DNA from: Sclerodactyla briareus
Lineage: Eukaryota > Echinodermata > Holothuroidea > Dendrochirotida > Sclerodactylidae
DNA length: 64,000 nucleotides
NCBI GenBank assembly: GCA_026419785.1
Contig: JAODTK010005687.1
Location: forward strand, 86,926-150,925
Direction of reading: 5' to 3'
In this document: piece by piece, positions 48,291-60,590 of the stretch
Layout of the letters: every line of letters begins with the position of its first letter
Numbering within the stretch: the stretch's first letter is position 1
Program-made: the position numbers and the translations under genes
The notes under the pieces: generated by a model
Seen by the model: only the letters and a program-made list of their open reading frames with translations
Told to the model about the DNA's origin: nothing
Databases searched by the model: none

Positions 48291-50479
48291 CAAAATGTAT
48301 CTTTGCCTACACAGTCCTTAAATGTCAGAATGTTCCTCCGGGGTTGGGTCTTCAGCTTGCAAAGTCATTGGAGTTACACGAAAGCATCTGGTGAAAAGAA
48401 GACTTTAATTATATGGGCCTCCAAATAGTCACCGTGTTCATTGAGACCTCTGAAGCAAAACTCGTCTATGTGAATGTTTAAGGTCAGCGAAGGGGCACAA
48501 TAGACATTGTGTGAAATTGCTTTTCCTCTGGCCATTCTTTTGATGGATGCGTCCCAATTTGGACACAATGGTTATTGACTCCTGGGGCATCTCTGACCCA
48601 TGGAAGGTCAAGGTCATTGAAGAGCACCCGGGTCTTGTTAACTCAGCCTTTCGGGGCCAAATTGTTCATTCTTTGAATGGATGAATCCTTGGATGTTGGG
48701 CCCCCCCAGTGAAAGACAAGCTAGGGTCCTTAAAGGGGCAACAAGTAGGGCCATTGTGTTGAATTGCTATTAATGGCCCTCAATTATAGTCATTTTCTGT
48801 GTTGTTGCACCAATATCGTACAATTGTTGAATGCTGGGGCTTCTTTGACCTTGTCATGGTAATCCGGGTCAACTTGGGACAATGGAGCCATTAAGTGCAA
48901 ATGGCCTTCTTGACCACGGCAAAAATCAATCCGGTAGAAATGGGGTCTCCTATTGCCGAAAGGAGATTGAAAATGTCTACCTGTTTAGGAGCTTGATGAA
49001 TGAATTCATGAGTCATACCATATTGTATTCACACCACAAAGCAAGCACGGCTCTACAGGGAACAAATCCATGGACCAGATATCATAGTGAGTACATATTA
49101 TTTCACACTACCTCTTGAAAATTATTCCTAATCCGATTCTTCAATTGTAGTCTGCACACATACACATAGCATCTTCAGTTCCTTGTTTCCACTACAGGAA
49201 AGCTTTGTTTGGATTAATAGTTGTCAATGTAGATTTCGAGATCTTTGAATGAGAATAGACTGCTTCCGGCTGTGTAGCTTTTGTGGGATTAGACTTGTCA
49301 CAGTCCGTTCCGGGCAGCGGTTCTTTTTGATGCAAACTGTGGCGTTTGATAAAGAGTGACATTGACTGCAGTAGCATCGTGGTCATGGTATGGAAACACC
49401 GTTACTGTAACATCGAACTCATGTCCATTACTCAAAACAGCCAGGGGTCATTAACTGGGAACGACTGTTTTGAATCTAACGTCGCGACAATGAATATTCC
49501 ATTCTGTATTAACATACCGTTCTCCCGAACATGAGAATGCAGAATCGCCAAACAGAGAATCTCCCGACCTGCCAATTATACTTCTCTATGGATGTTAACC
49601 AAATGTGGAAACAAGTTCATTGATTGCTGAGGTGAACATTGGCCATGTAAATGTTAAGGGAAACAATAGGCGATTAGGTGGAATTAAATTTTTGGCCACA
49701 TATGTCCATTCTTTGTTGAACAAAGTGTTCATTGCCTGCTGGTCATTGAATGTACACAAACAGCCTTTGTGTGATTACAAAATACATCTCCTTCAAAAGA
49801 ATACAAGTTCCTTGACTTTGTACCATGTTTCTGGAGTGGTTGCCTCTTTCCATTTTTTCTTAATTATGAAATACATTGAATAGGACAGTCGATTTAGCTG
49901 TTGTGTGAAACATAGCAAAAAATCCAATCTTTCCCCTCTATAATGAGCATTTAGAAGTTCTTAAACATTGAACACATCACTGCACTTGATCACTTTGGCA
50001 ATGAAAGATTTGGTACATTTGTTGTTTGAAGCTGCTGCACCATTGGTGGTTCTCGTTTGTCTAATGAAATGACAAAACATCCAAGTTAAATGCAGGCATT
50101 GTGTGGAATTTGTGAAAATTAATTGGTGTTTTTGCACCATTCAACCATACTGCACATTGTCTCTTTGCAATGAATATTTGATACATTTTGCATTGTTGGG
50201 CTTCGCACCATTGGTGCTCTGTTTGCAACATTTTACACAAAATACAAATGTATTCAAAGAATGACCAATTGGTGCCAAAAGGCAGTTGTCACCCAAATGC
50301 CATCCTTGGGGTTTGTTTTCATCTGGTTCAAGAGTTTTGATGCTGTGTCGTATAATTCCATTAAGTAAACAGTAACATTTGGTGGAAAGAATGGGCCACC
50401 AACCAGTCACGTTTCCTTGACCCCCTGAGGCATCTTGACTATATTTTCTGTATCCAGGCAGCTCACCCTGTGTGTCGGT
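48291..50479. other. No gene seen; AGGTCA-type repeat present
   Basis: No exon recognised. The stretch 48595-48880 carries GGTCAAGGTCATTG, GACCTTGTCATGG and related words of the dispersed AGGTCA-containing family, and 50259-50288 carries its GAATGACCAATTGG-type end. Confidence 0.4.
48595..48880. repeat. AGGTCA-containing dispersed repeat, locus 1
   Basis: GAAGGTCAAGGTCATTGAAG, then GACCTTGTCATGGTAATCCG and GGTCAACTTGGG, resemble stretches at 50640-50740, 55690-55800, 59600-59700 and 62590-62960. Members share TGACCT/AGGTCA words in both orientations and a downstream AGAATGACC-type motif. Confidence 0.45.
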
Positions 50480-50640
50480 GTCCCATTCCTCTTTCATACT
50501 TTAATAATTTCTACCTTTGGAATGCTCTGCCTTCCTCCTGTTTTCTTTCTTACAACCTTCAGACTTGCATGTGTAATGTCAACAAGTTGTCCCTCACTAC
50601 TCTCTCTTTCACACAAGGGCTGATTGTGCCACTTGTTGCC
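50480..50640 (+). pseudogene. LINE ORF2 C-terminal remnant
   Basis: One frame reads YFNNFYLWNALPSSCFLSYN, then LQTCMCNVNKLSLTTLSF. The aromatic-x-Leu-Trp-Asn-Ala-Leu-Pro-Ser-Ser core with a following Leu-Gln-x-Phe-like and Asn-Lys segment is the common C-terminal signature of non-LTR retrotransposon polymerases. It is a short dead fragment with no polymerase core upstream. It is a different variant from the remnant at 15836. Confidence 0.55.
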
Positions 50641-50745
50641 CTTTGAAACGTGACCTTTATGTCGTCAAGATGTCCAGGGTCAATGACCGACTTGTGTCCA
50701 TTTTGGTCCACTTCCATAAAGGTGACTGTTTAGGGGCCCGGCCCG
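50641..50745. repeat. AGGTCA-containing dispersed repeat, locus 2
   Basis: CGTGACCTTTATGTCGTCAA, GTCCAGGGTCAATGACCG and TTTGGTCCACTTCC, then AAGGTGACTGTTTAGGGGCC. It directly follows the LINE remnant, so it may be part of that element's 3' untranslated region. Confidence 0.45.
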
Positions 50746-53700
50746 ATTACTTCTTTTTACCCGATGTTAATGTTTTAATGATATTATAATGACATCACAT
50801 CCTGAATCTTGTAAACGAGCTGCAAGAACCCACCCAGGAACTTCATGACAAAGTTTCAGAGAAATCCATGCACTTGAAAAATGACTAAAAGATATGTGAT
50901 ATCTTTACATATACCAGGCCCGTCCGCGGGGGGGGGGGGGGGGGGGTGGGGGGGGGGGGGTTCGTTGGTTTGTTGGGTTCGTCCGAACCCCCCTGTCAAT
51001 CGCACCTCCCCTTCTTGGAAGTCGAACCCTCCCTGGAAAAATCGGACCCCCGCGAACCGCGGTGAAGGGTTCGTCAACATGGGAAGGAACCAACCAAACA
51101 GCTAGTGTTCATTCGTCCGATTGAGATTTTCCATCATTCATTACGAATCACTCTGCCAACCACCCCCCAAAAACCCCCCCCCACCCCCTTAAACCCCACC
51201 CCACCAAAAAAACCCCCCCCCGCAAGAAGGTACGGAAGGCATCCAAAATATTCTAGTTATATCATCGACTCATCCCTTTTGAGCTACCTACACGTCACAA
51301 CTAACAGAACGGGATCAAGAAACCGCTAGCCACTTTACACTCCTACCAATTTTGAAATCTGTCACGGCAGAACCAAGATTCGGTGCATTCTTTCCTGCAC
51401 TGTCCAAGCAGACCAGAGACCCACGAGCTGCGTTCAGCGATGAAAGTTGTGACAAGACAATGACTTTTTCTCCGAACGTGCACATTCGCCGGAAAATAGC
51501 GTTCCACCGCACCGCCTTACCTCGTGTGAGTGTGAGAGAATTTTCAGTGTTTATGAGCATGCCGAGAAACCTACACGAGGTGTAGTTGACTCAGGATCGA
51601 CTCACCTCCTGGCATTGATGCACATTCAGTAGGACGTCGAGACTGGCTTGGCAAAAGTAGTGGACAAATGCGCCTGTAATTGGCGAAAAGCTTGTTAAAT
51701 GTGTAATCGCTGTGTCACGATATGCAGATGCTCTCCGTGTCCTGAGCTGGTCAAAATCAATACTACCAGGTGGTCCAATAATTTAAAATGGAGTGTCTTC
51801 GTTTGGAACATTTGATTACTGTTTAACTATTGTTTCCAGCTGATATATGCATCAAAAATGTTCATCAACATAGGTATGAAATACGTTTAACTATAGTCCA
51901 TGTAATTGAGAATTCTAGTCACACTCACAAGTTGCCTATGTGACAGCTTAGGAAGATGAATTTCAGGTGGATTGAAAACGCGGAAGGAAATCGGTGTCAT
52001 TTGAAAAAAGAAGAAATGTGCGTCGGAGTCAACATATCCCGGAACTCCATCAAATGTAGGCTTCCATATCTTCCTTGACATGTTTTATGTTTGCGAGCCC
52101 TCTCCATGCAGGACCTTAAACATGGAGAACTCCCTATTGTGGTTGGTATGAGCACCCACCAATATCCCTAGCCTTAAAAAGCCATCGCGCGTGCGTGCGC
52201 AAACATTTAACTGCGCGCAAACTGTTACGGAACAGATGCTATGCATTATTGCTGACAACACCGGTTCATGACTCCCCTCCCCATATGATAATATTTCGGA
52301 GGGAATCCCTCGACATTATTCACGATCCATTGGGCGTCAATTGCTGAACTATGAACCTTTTGGTGACAACCATCCACTGGATGGAACGCTCACCTAATAT
52401 TTCTCTCACATCATAGCGGCGCAAGCGGGGGGACCGGGGGACCGGGGGATGCATCCCCCCCCCAAAAACAACAAAAAGTACTAATGAAATTTGAAAATCA
52501 ACACCAACATCGACAATTAACTATATATCATCGCGGATCATATGGAATATAGTCAATAGATTATAACGTGCCTAAAAAAATGTTAAACTAGTATCCTTTC
52601 TAAGTTCAACAGATGTTGCCGCACCGAACCCGTTGCCGCCTCGTCTACGATATGTAGCTTGTAGCAAATCTGTAATCTTGTTCATGTTCACCAGTCATTC
52701 TAGATCGATAATACTCTTGAGTTGTTGCGCTCACGTCGTCATAAGAAGGAAACTCCAGTCAGCAATCTTGGCAATTACAAGTGATAACCGACTGACTGTA
52801 ATGTAGTCTCTTGACTAGGCCCTAATATGTTTTCAATATGGCCAATCCTCTCCTTCGTATGTACAAGGCACACTACTCGTCAACAAAGTGGACATTGTGA
52901 AAAATTTTAGTCCCTGAGACTTAAAAACAAAAAAAAAGTGATGCTTGCATTTTTGTTCGAGCTTTAGATAAACAGTGAAAGAAATACCCCAAATGGCATA
53001 TCTGTTAAGACTTTTATCTCATTTACTATCTTGGTGTTTACTAGTTGTTACGTACTTTCAAATGAAAAAGACACCCAAAAAATTTTAATGTATACACGGT
53101 ATCCTGTAAAATTGCTAGGGGGGGGGGGTAGGCTGGACACCCAACTTCATGAGAATCATCGTCATACAATGTAAATTGCACACATGTACTGTTGTTCTTC
53201 CTGCTGTATACCCCCTCCACCTCACCCTCACAAATTTCTTACAGCCTCGTTTGCGATACCACAATAACACATTTTGAAACCTCGATTCCCTTGTTCGTTA
53301 CGACACTTCATCACCAAGTGAAAACGGGTGTTACGTAACGTTTCAAAGACACCAATTTTGTCCACTTTTGGTGGTCTTTTCAAGACTACCTTAATAATAT
53401 TTTTCACTTAGTTGGTCAAGTATTGTAAAATGCGAGGAGACCAAAGTGTCGAAACCTTTTAATTCTCTCCATTGTTTGCGTTCGTCCTACTTACCGGGAG
53501 TCGACCTGAACCCTCTAACAGTCCGATACGCTAACACGTCACCACAGATGGTATGGCCAACAGGGGGCGGAAAGGGGCTACCTGGGCTAGCATCATAATT
53601 GCTCAGTCTGGGATCATGCACTGGAAATTCACCGTAATGAGAAAGAAGGCCGATTTTCTTAGATTGGAGGGGGCGGGGTGCAAAGGTGTGACATCCCTTC

Positions 53701-54724
53701 CCCCGGGCTCTCCCTCCGCGTGAATTGCTGTCTCCAAAGCATCTGATATGCAATTACCTTCTTCATAGCATGACATTTTTAATTACTACGATTTTGCAGA
53801 TACTGACCCCAGTTTTTTGACTGTGTACATATCGCTCATCAGGAGTGCCGTTTTCGTTGGCGCTCCCACTCATATAGTACACATCAATTCATCATCAATT
53901 CCAATTTGGTCGGCGTTCCCGTCCTACATTTGTAGGCTCCGCCGCCACTGGCTCATCAGCAACAAACGTAAGCCACTGACCACATTTTTGTGGGGAACAT
54001 GACTCATGCATACGCGATTTTTACCAAGAGGCCCTATCAGCCAGCGAAGACCCTCTCCTGCATGGTCATTGGTTGACGAAGGGGTATCTATGTAAAACCG
54101 TTGTTGCACCTAGGAAATGCAGTTAGAAGTCCTATTTTGTTCAATGAAGGAGTACATCCACTTCATCCCTCCTTGTATGCTCATTCTATCATGTTCATAT
54201 GACAAATGAAAACTGGGTCAAATCACTGCCCTCTCAGGGCTGCCCTCCCTGGGCCAGTGTGCAGACAAGAATTATAGTGACTAAATGAAACTAGTTATTC
54301 ACACAATTTCCGATCATAGCAAAATGATTAGGCCTACCTTAAAGATAAGGGGCAGCAGCAAACCAATATACCTATAGACGTTCGAAATCAGCTGCCTCGT
54401 TCATAATGGAGATCCGGGAATGACTGACCTCAGCAAATTCGGATCCACTAATGAGCAGTAGTGGCGTAATGCATATCAGTTCGGAACGGCTGGCCCAGGG
54501 TCCTCCGTCAAAAAGGTGAACATAGCTGGGTTTCGGTGTAGTTTTCATTTTGAATGGTAGTATAAAGTAGTAGCATTACAACTCAGGAAGAACAGTTTGG
54601 AACGCTCGAACTATATTTCGTTCGTCTTTTCAATTTCAGTTATATAACTTGTGGGAAATGAGGTATCCGTTTTTTTTGAGTTTTTTGTGTCTATCGGTAT
54701 CTAATTATACATTCCAACAAGGGC
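50746..54724. other. No gene seen; G/C runs
   Basis: No exon recognised. There is a 31-base poly-G tract (50930-50960), C-rich DNA at 51162-51222 and a second poly-G at 53119-53127. A segment at 52415-52465 (AGCGGCGCAAGCGGGGGG then CATCCCCCCCCC) resembles the terminus of the transposon at 18298 and may be a fragment of a related element. Confidence 0.4.
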
Positions 54725-55445
54725 ACTATATTATATATATATCTATATATATATAATAACTTAATAGGAAAAAGTTTGAAGGTAGCGATGCGGTGAAAAT
54801 GTTTATAACCTTTATTCCGTGTACGTTTCGGGGTTTTAAACCCTATCGAGGATATAATGTGAACTACTACTACACTGCCTACTTAAATAAAACGCGCGTG
54901 ATGAAAAGTTATTGCACGCAATTAAATAGCAAGTAAAAATACGCGCGTTCTTGTCTCATCCACTATGCTAAATTCTGAGCAAAACAAAGAAGAAAACGAG
55001 CAGTACTATCTAACAATTCAGTTACTAAGATGACGGTGGGCGCGTAATGAATAATGACAATATTGGTCATATGATTGTTCATATTTCATGACGGCGACCA
55101 CCGTTCATCTTAGTAATGAATGTTTAGATAGTTAATGAGCGTTTGCTTCTTTTGTTTGCTCAGAAATTTAGCCAATCGTGATGAGACAATAACGCGCCCA
55201 TTTTCACTTGCTATTTATTGGTGATACCATTTCATTCACGCGCGTTTTATTTAAATAGGCTGAGTTAGTAGTTAAAATATTATATATCGATATAAAGGGT
55301 TTTTAACCCGAAAAAGTTCGGAATTTTAAATGGTTATAAACATTTTCCCCAAGTCTACACTCAAAACTTTTCCTATGGATTTACGATGCCGGACGCAGAG
55401 TACTTTTGAACTATATAATATGGATATTATATATATAACTATATA
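54725..55445. mobile_element. Large palindromic (foldback) element, about 0.7 kb
   Basis: Left and right halves are inverted copies centred near 55070. Matches include AAAATGTTTATAACC against its complement at about 55331, TTAAATAAAACGCGCGTGA at 54884-54903 against 55233-55252, AATAGCAAGT, TGTCTCATC, CTGAGCAAA, CATTACTAAGATGA-type words and CATGACGGCGACC. Arms are about 320 bp and clearly diverged. Both ends run into TA dinucleotide repeats (54728-54758 and 55415-55445). No coding sequence is present. Each arm contains a GGGTTTTAA/ACCC stem next to CGAAA-type sequence, discussed in the findings. Confidence 0.82.
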
Positions 55446-57534
55446 ATGCTAGTCTACTACGTACCTGAGATTTTTTTTTCCATCGAGAAATTGGTTATTC
55501 CAGGCTGGGTACGTAGTAAGAAACTAGGGAAGGGCCATTGCCGGCTTGGGGGGTTTGTCAAGTCAAAAAATTGCCTGTACGCTCCGCGCCAACTTATGGT
55601 GGCGCTCCGCTTAGATAGCAACAAGGATAATTCGAACCCAATGCTCAAATCCTGCGTATGGGCCTGTATAGCCTATTGTGCCCTTCGTTATATTTGACCT
55701 TGAACTTCCAAAGCAAGAAATCTTCCAGGGGGGGTCAATGAACATTGATTCCAAGTTTGGTCAACATTCCATCAGAGAATGACCATTGGGGGCAGAAGGG
55801 CAATGGCTAACAGTTGGATACTCGATAGATAGGTAGAATGACCTGGCAGATCACAATTAGGTCATAGGCACAGCTGATTTGAGCAGAAAATCATTCTGCT
55901 GGTTCGAGGAGAAACCCTGTCGTCTAAAATCTTGCGACTTGTCAAAGAGATAAGAACAAATTGGGAGAAAAATGCAGGAAAGTCATGAAATACTTTTCAA
56001 CAGCTCTTGCTATTTGACTCCCTACTATATCCAGGTCAATTGCAAAGTGTTTGATAAATGAACACATCATAGAAATCCCCGCTAGTGAGTATTGACAGAA
56101 AACTACTTGTGAGGGAATCTCTACTTTACTCCTACTTTTCTAATTAAAATCCTACTTCCTCCTACTTTTGGCAAATTTTCTACCTACTTTTTCTCCTACT
56201 TTTTTTTATGGATCTGTTGCATGCCTGCATTCTCCCACCCCCTTCATAATTAAATGGAACAACTGGCATGCAAATATTTGAACTTTTCACAGCAGAAATA
56301 CCCCCAACAATGTGATGTGTACCCCCAAGATTTGAGAGTAAAAGCTTCATACATTGCATACGATCAATCAAATTTTGCTCTACTAGAAAAAATTATTGTT
56401 TTATACCTTCTTGGGTGATACCTGAATCGTAGCACTTGAGGAGTCCCACCAGGTGGGAGAGGTCCACTTTATGAACCCCTAACCCACTAGTATTGGGTCA
56501 CTTATTCATGTAACAGCAGCACCCCTCCTTCACCCTCACTGGGGTGACGTGTAGTTTCTGGGTGCAGCAATCCCTACTAAAGGAGCCTGTTGAAAACTGG
56601 TACCTAGTTCACACACCCATAAGCCAATCCACCAGGAGTTTCCTTGCGACATTTACATGTACCTTTACCTCGGGGAGTGAGCGGTGTTCCCACGACGCAG
56701 GAGTTCGTGCGCGATCGTGGGGTCTTGAGCCCTGTTTCCAGTTCCCATCATTGCTTCCCGTACATTCCTCAAATTCTCAGAGTTCACATGGGTCAAAAAT
56801 TACACAATTGTATTAGTTTGTAATAGTTCGTTCTATGGACTTGGGTAACCGGGTGCCGATGTTTCACAAATCTCAATTAACGGAGGATGCGGTGAAGAGC
56901 ACCACACAGATGTGACCTTGTTTTCCTTTTTTTTTTCCTCTTTGCAACGTTTTAGGTGACCTACCGCCCTAAAAAAGACTACAATAAATAGATTCTTAAT
57001 ATGGTAAATATACATAGAAAATCTACATTATCATAGTAGAAGAACAGACTAAAACGACTGTACAAAACTAACAACAACCTGTTTTAATTCCACACAGAAG
57101 CAGGGTTGCCAGGTAGAATGTTTTGTTATAGGCAAAAATTATCAATTTTATAGATGGTTTTTGGAGATTTAATGAACAGATAATTGTACTTCCACTATAT
57201 TTGTACTCTCTCTAGCCCATTGATCCCTTTCCCTATGCTGTAATGACATTGAATGAGACTATGACCGATTCCTCTCAATTTTTGGTCTGTCAAAATTTGA
57301 CCCACAGCAAATGCCAAGACGGATGTGAATGATTCTGAAGACTTCCATCCCAGTTTTGTATCCCGCACATGTCTCGAATCAGCCCTGTGGGTAGAGGGAC
57401 ATGGAAATGAAGCATTGGTCTCCCACAAAATTCAAGCTCATTATCTTCCAAAGAACAGTCCAAAGCTCTACGACTGAGCTGACCACGATCAAGAAGTTTT
57501 GAATACATGAGAGCAGTTGTACAACTACTCCCAC
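55446..57534. other. No gene seen; dispersed repeats
   Basis: An AGGTCA-type block lies at 55690-55800 (TTGACCTTGAACTTCC, then CCAAGTTTGGTCAACATTCC and AGAATGACCATTGGGGGC). A CTCCTACTTTT cluster lies at 56128-56206. No exon was recognised. Confidence 0.4.
56128..56206 (+). repeat. CTCCTACTTTT dispersed repeat, locus 3
   Basis: ACTCCTACTTTT, ATCCTACTTCCTCC, TACTTTTGGC, TACCTACTTTTTCTCC and TACTTTTTTTT follow one another within 80 bases. This is the same word family as at 36758 and 47030. Confidence 0.7.
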
Positions 57535-58000
57535 TGGCAACTAATTTAACCAAGCTTGGTATTCGTGAGACTGGAATTCCATAGATGCGCAACTAATTTG
57601 ACCAAGCTTGGTATTCAAGAGACGGAAAGCAGCAACTAATTTGACCAAGCTTGGTATTCAATAGACTGGAGATGCGGCAAATAATTTGACCAAGCTTGGT
57701 ATTCAATAGACTGGAGATGCGGCAAATAATTTGACCAAGCTTGGTATTCAATAGACTGGAGATGCGGCAAATAATTTGACCAAGCTTGGTATTCAAGAGA
57801 CTTGCAATGCGGCCGACTAATTTGACCAGCTTGGTACAAGAGACTGGAGTGGGTCAACTAATGCGACCAAGCTTGGTATTCAATAGACTGGAGATGCGGC
57901 AAATAATTTGACCAAGCTTGGTATTCAAGAGACCTGGAGATGCGGCAAATATTTGACCAAGCTTATTAGTATTCAAGAGACTGGGATTCCATAGATGCAG
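57535..58000 (-). repeat. 45-bp minisatellite with AAGCTTGG core
   Basis: The word CCAAGCTTGGTATTC recurs at 57553, 57603, 57648, 57692, 57737, 57781, 57868 and 57917, with degenerate copies near 57826 and 57959. Central spacing is 45 bases. Because 45 is a multiple of three, the minus strand is open in two frames with a 15-residue repeat (NTKLGQIICRISSLL or SIEYQAWSNYLPHLQ). The first and last units share the variant ending GGATTCCATAGATGC. No start, splice or family evidence supports translation. Confidence 0.93.
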
Positions 58001-60140
58001 ATTCGTATACGACAGACGCCATGAATGGCCAATTCATGCGAGTGTGAAAATGGAGCATGCCAAGATGAGCTGCAGTTGGGTTTGCGAACAAATCATTCAA
58101 AAAAAATCAATTCAAATAATAACTACCGAGTACCATGATCACGGATGCAGCAAATTGGATCTATGGTTCTTCCTAATTGACATTACCCCGGCCTTAATCA
58201 GAGTTGCTAGATATATGTGTACCATTTTTACATATATACATCATTCCTTCTATAATACCAGCCTCCCTCGCAAAATTATTAGAATAATATCTTGTTCTTC
58301 ATTTCGAACATTGATCAAAGCGCTTCATAAATATTACCCCTGATCATCATGACTTGTCACACCGACCATCCTGCATGCACCTCTTAGCTTGTTCTCTCCC
58401 AATGCATCATTTTAGTACATTGCTCCATCGAACTCCCTAATATGCATGCAACCACTACCATGCTCTGAATAACCTCACAAGGTCCCACTTTAACATGTAA
58501 GGTGGCGTGGATATTTTCAGGAGCATGCCTTTGTCCGAACAGCACGGCGGAAAAGTCCCCAGGCTTCCAATTGGCTCCGAACTCCCAATCAAATGTTCGT
58601 GCATTCTGAAACTCCACCTATTAGCTAATCCGCCTCCCAAATTTTCACATTCCTACCGCACCCCATCTGTCATCATGGAATCCAGGCTTATCAGAAACCC
58701 TGACAATATGGTTTACGGGAACATAGACATGACTGCTGAGGAGCGCTCACTACTTCCCTCAGTCGTCACGCCGCATTTGCCTCCTTCATGGGGTCAGTTA
58801 CCGTGACTGGTGTTAGATGGCTTGATTGAGCTTATCGATGAGAAGAAGATCCCAAGCACATGTGCGATTATCCCAAACGCGATGAGGAAGACATCTTGCG
58901 ATGATCAGTGATGGGACAGGAAGCCCTCATGCGGAGGTGTATCAGCACGGCAGAATAGACTGTAGCGGTATACAAGTGGCCCCTGTTCGGAGAGAACTGA
59001 CAGCGAAGACAGAGGATCAGTGTGGGGACTCCAGTCCCGAGCATATAATAACATCACTGACAAACTACCTTTGAATTTTGGCCTGTTAAGCATAACAAGA
59101 ACACAATATGATTTTTGTCCCCAAATGTAGAGCGTAACCTGAATTTCTGACATCAAGATCATAATATCAGGAAATTCTCACCAGTTTACTGTCACTCTGT
59201 TAAAATACATTGGGTAAGATGATCCACAATCTTGGACCCAATTCTTTGGAACACCCCCCTCATACCTAAAGTGATGAATAGAACCCCCCCCCCCCCCCTC
59301 CCCAACAATGTTGGATCTTAGACCTCAATTTTGTTGGATACCTCCTGGCCTGATTTTAGTCATTTCACTGTTTACCCCCTCTACTCCTTGGATACCTTGC
59401 TTTTTCATGTTAATGGATCATAATGCCCCTTTAATAGACAGATAGGGATCGATAGATTAAACGAAAGTTTTGATTTTGCACCCCCCCATTAGCCCAAGTT
59501 TCCTCTATTCTTGGGAGGATAGGTATTTTTGCACTTCATCACATAATCCTTTATTAGGCCCTCCAATGACCCTAAAGCCTGGACAACCCGGGTGAAATTA
59601 GCAACAATATGACCTTTAACTTTAGTCCAATGACAACATTGCATTACATTTGTCCACATGATACCCTCATTATGCCGTTCAATGAACTTTGACCTGTTCC
59701 ATTCATCCTTTGTTTCATGTCCCCTTTCCATCCACTAAGCTACCCATACTGTAGTAAACGAGTTTCTGACTATACACAAACTGCAACGATAGTATGAGGT
59801 CAAAATGCGTAATGTCGTGGAGGGTCCCTGTGGCGAAACATGTACCTTGTTGCATCCGCCGCTTATTGAAAATTTTGTGGATTGATCACCATCTTTCCAA
59901 AATAAATAGAAAGTTAGAGAGTTATCGAAAGATATGTTAATCTTCAATATCATTGATGATTTCTTATTTTCTTGAATATCTCAAAGGCTGATGGAACTTT
60001 AAATTCCTGCACACCCTATAGTTTTACAACTAGTCAATAATAACACGACTCAGTATTCTACGAATCAACTTGTTGAGGTATGCATGTGTTATTGTTCAAT
60101 CATAGCTATTAAGCCCCTGTGATGACCCTAGTAAATTAAA
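58001..60140. other. No gene recognised
   Basis: Open frames on both strands near 58384-58806 have fairly protein-like composition, but they overlap antisense and I cannot assign either. There is a poly-C tract at 59285-59297 and AGGTCA-type words at 59610-59700. Confidence 0.35.
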
Positions 60141-60590
60141 GGAGGCAGATTGCTCAGTTAGGCAGAGCCGCTCTGACTGAGCAGATTATGTTAGCCAGTC
60201 TAGGAACTTCATCGCTCTACCGACTGAGAGGTTAGCTGAGCTACAGCTGACTACAGACTGCAAAACCATCATTGCGAGTTTGAAAACCCATGGCATCCCA
60301 CGCCTTTCCTGCAGCCTTTGGGACAAGACAAGTCTCCCGCATTGTCTCCACACTAATACGTGTACACGTGGGTACCTTGTGAGGACATGCAAGGAGTAGT
60401 GAGTGCTTTATGTGGAAGCCCTTTGGAAAGTCCCCCGTGGGACGGCGATGAGGTGACGCTCAAAACGCATGTCGGGAGTGAACAAGTTATAGATGCTCCT
60501 GTCTAGTATGGATTGTGATGGGTCACTAACGATCTGCATGACTTTGACATAGCAAGCCGCTATACAAGCAAACGCGGATATATATTATCT
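60141..60590 (+). mobile_element. Diverged tRNA-derived SINE with nested inverted head
   Basis: It starts GGAGGCAGATTGCTCAGTTA (A-box-like). A second tRNA-like head in antisense, CGCTCTACCGACTGAGAG, follows at about 60212. A B-box-like GCGAGTTTGAAAACCC lies at 60276-60291. The 3' part contains GCAAGCCGCTATACAAGC, similar to the ends of the other SINEs, then an AT-rich tail. The head TGCTCAGT...AGAGC/CGCTCT...TGAGCA is nearly self-complementary. No functional tRNA fold is evident. Confidence 0.6.

Noticed and set aside
57535..58000. CRISPR-like array
   Set aside because: Units are contiguous 45-bp tandem copies with no unique spacers, in a eukaryotic context.
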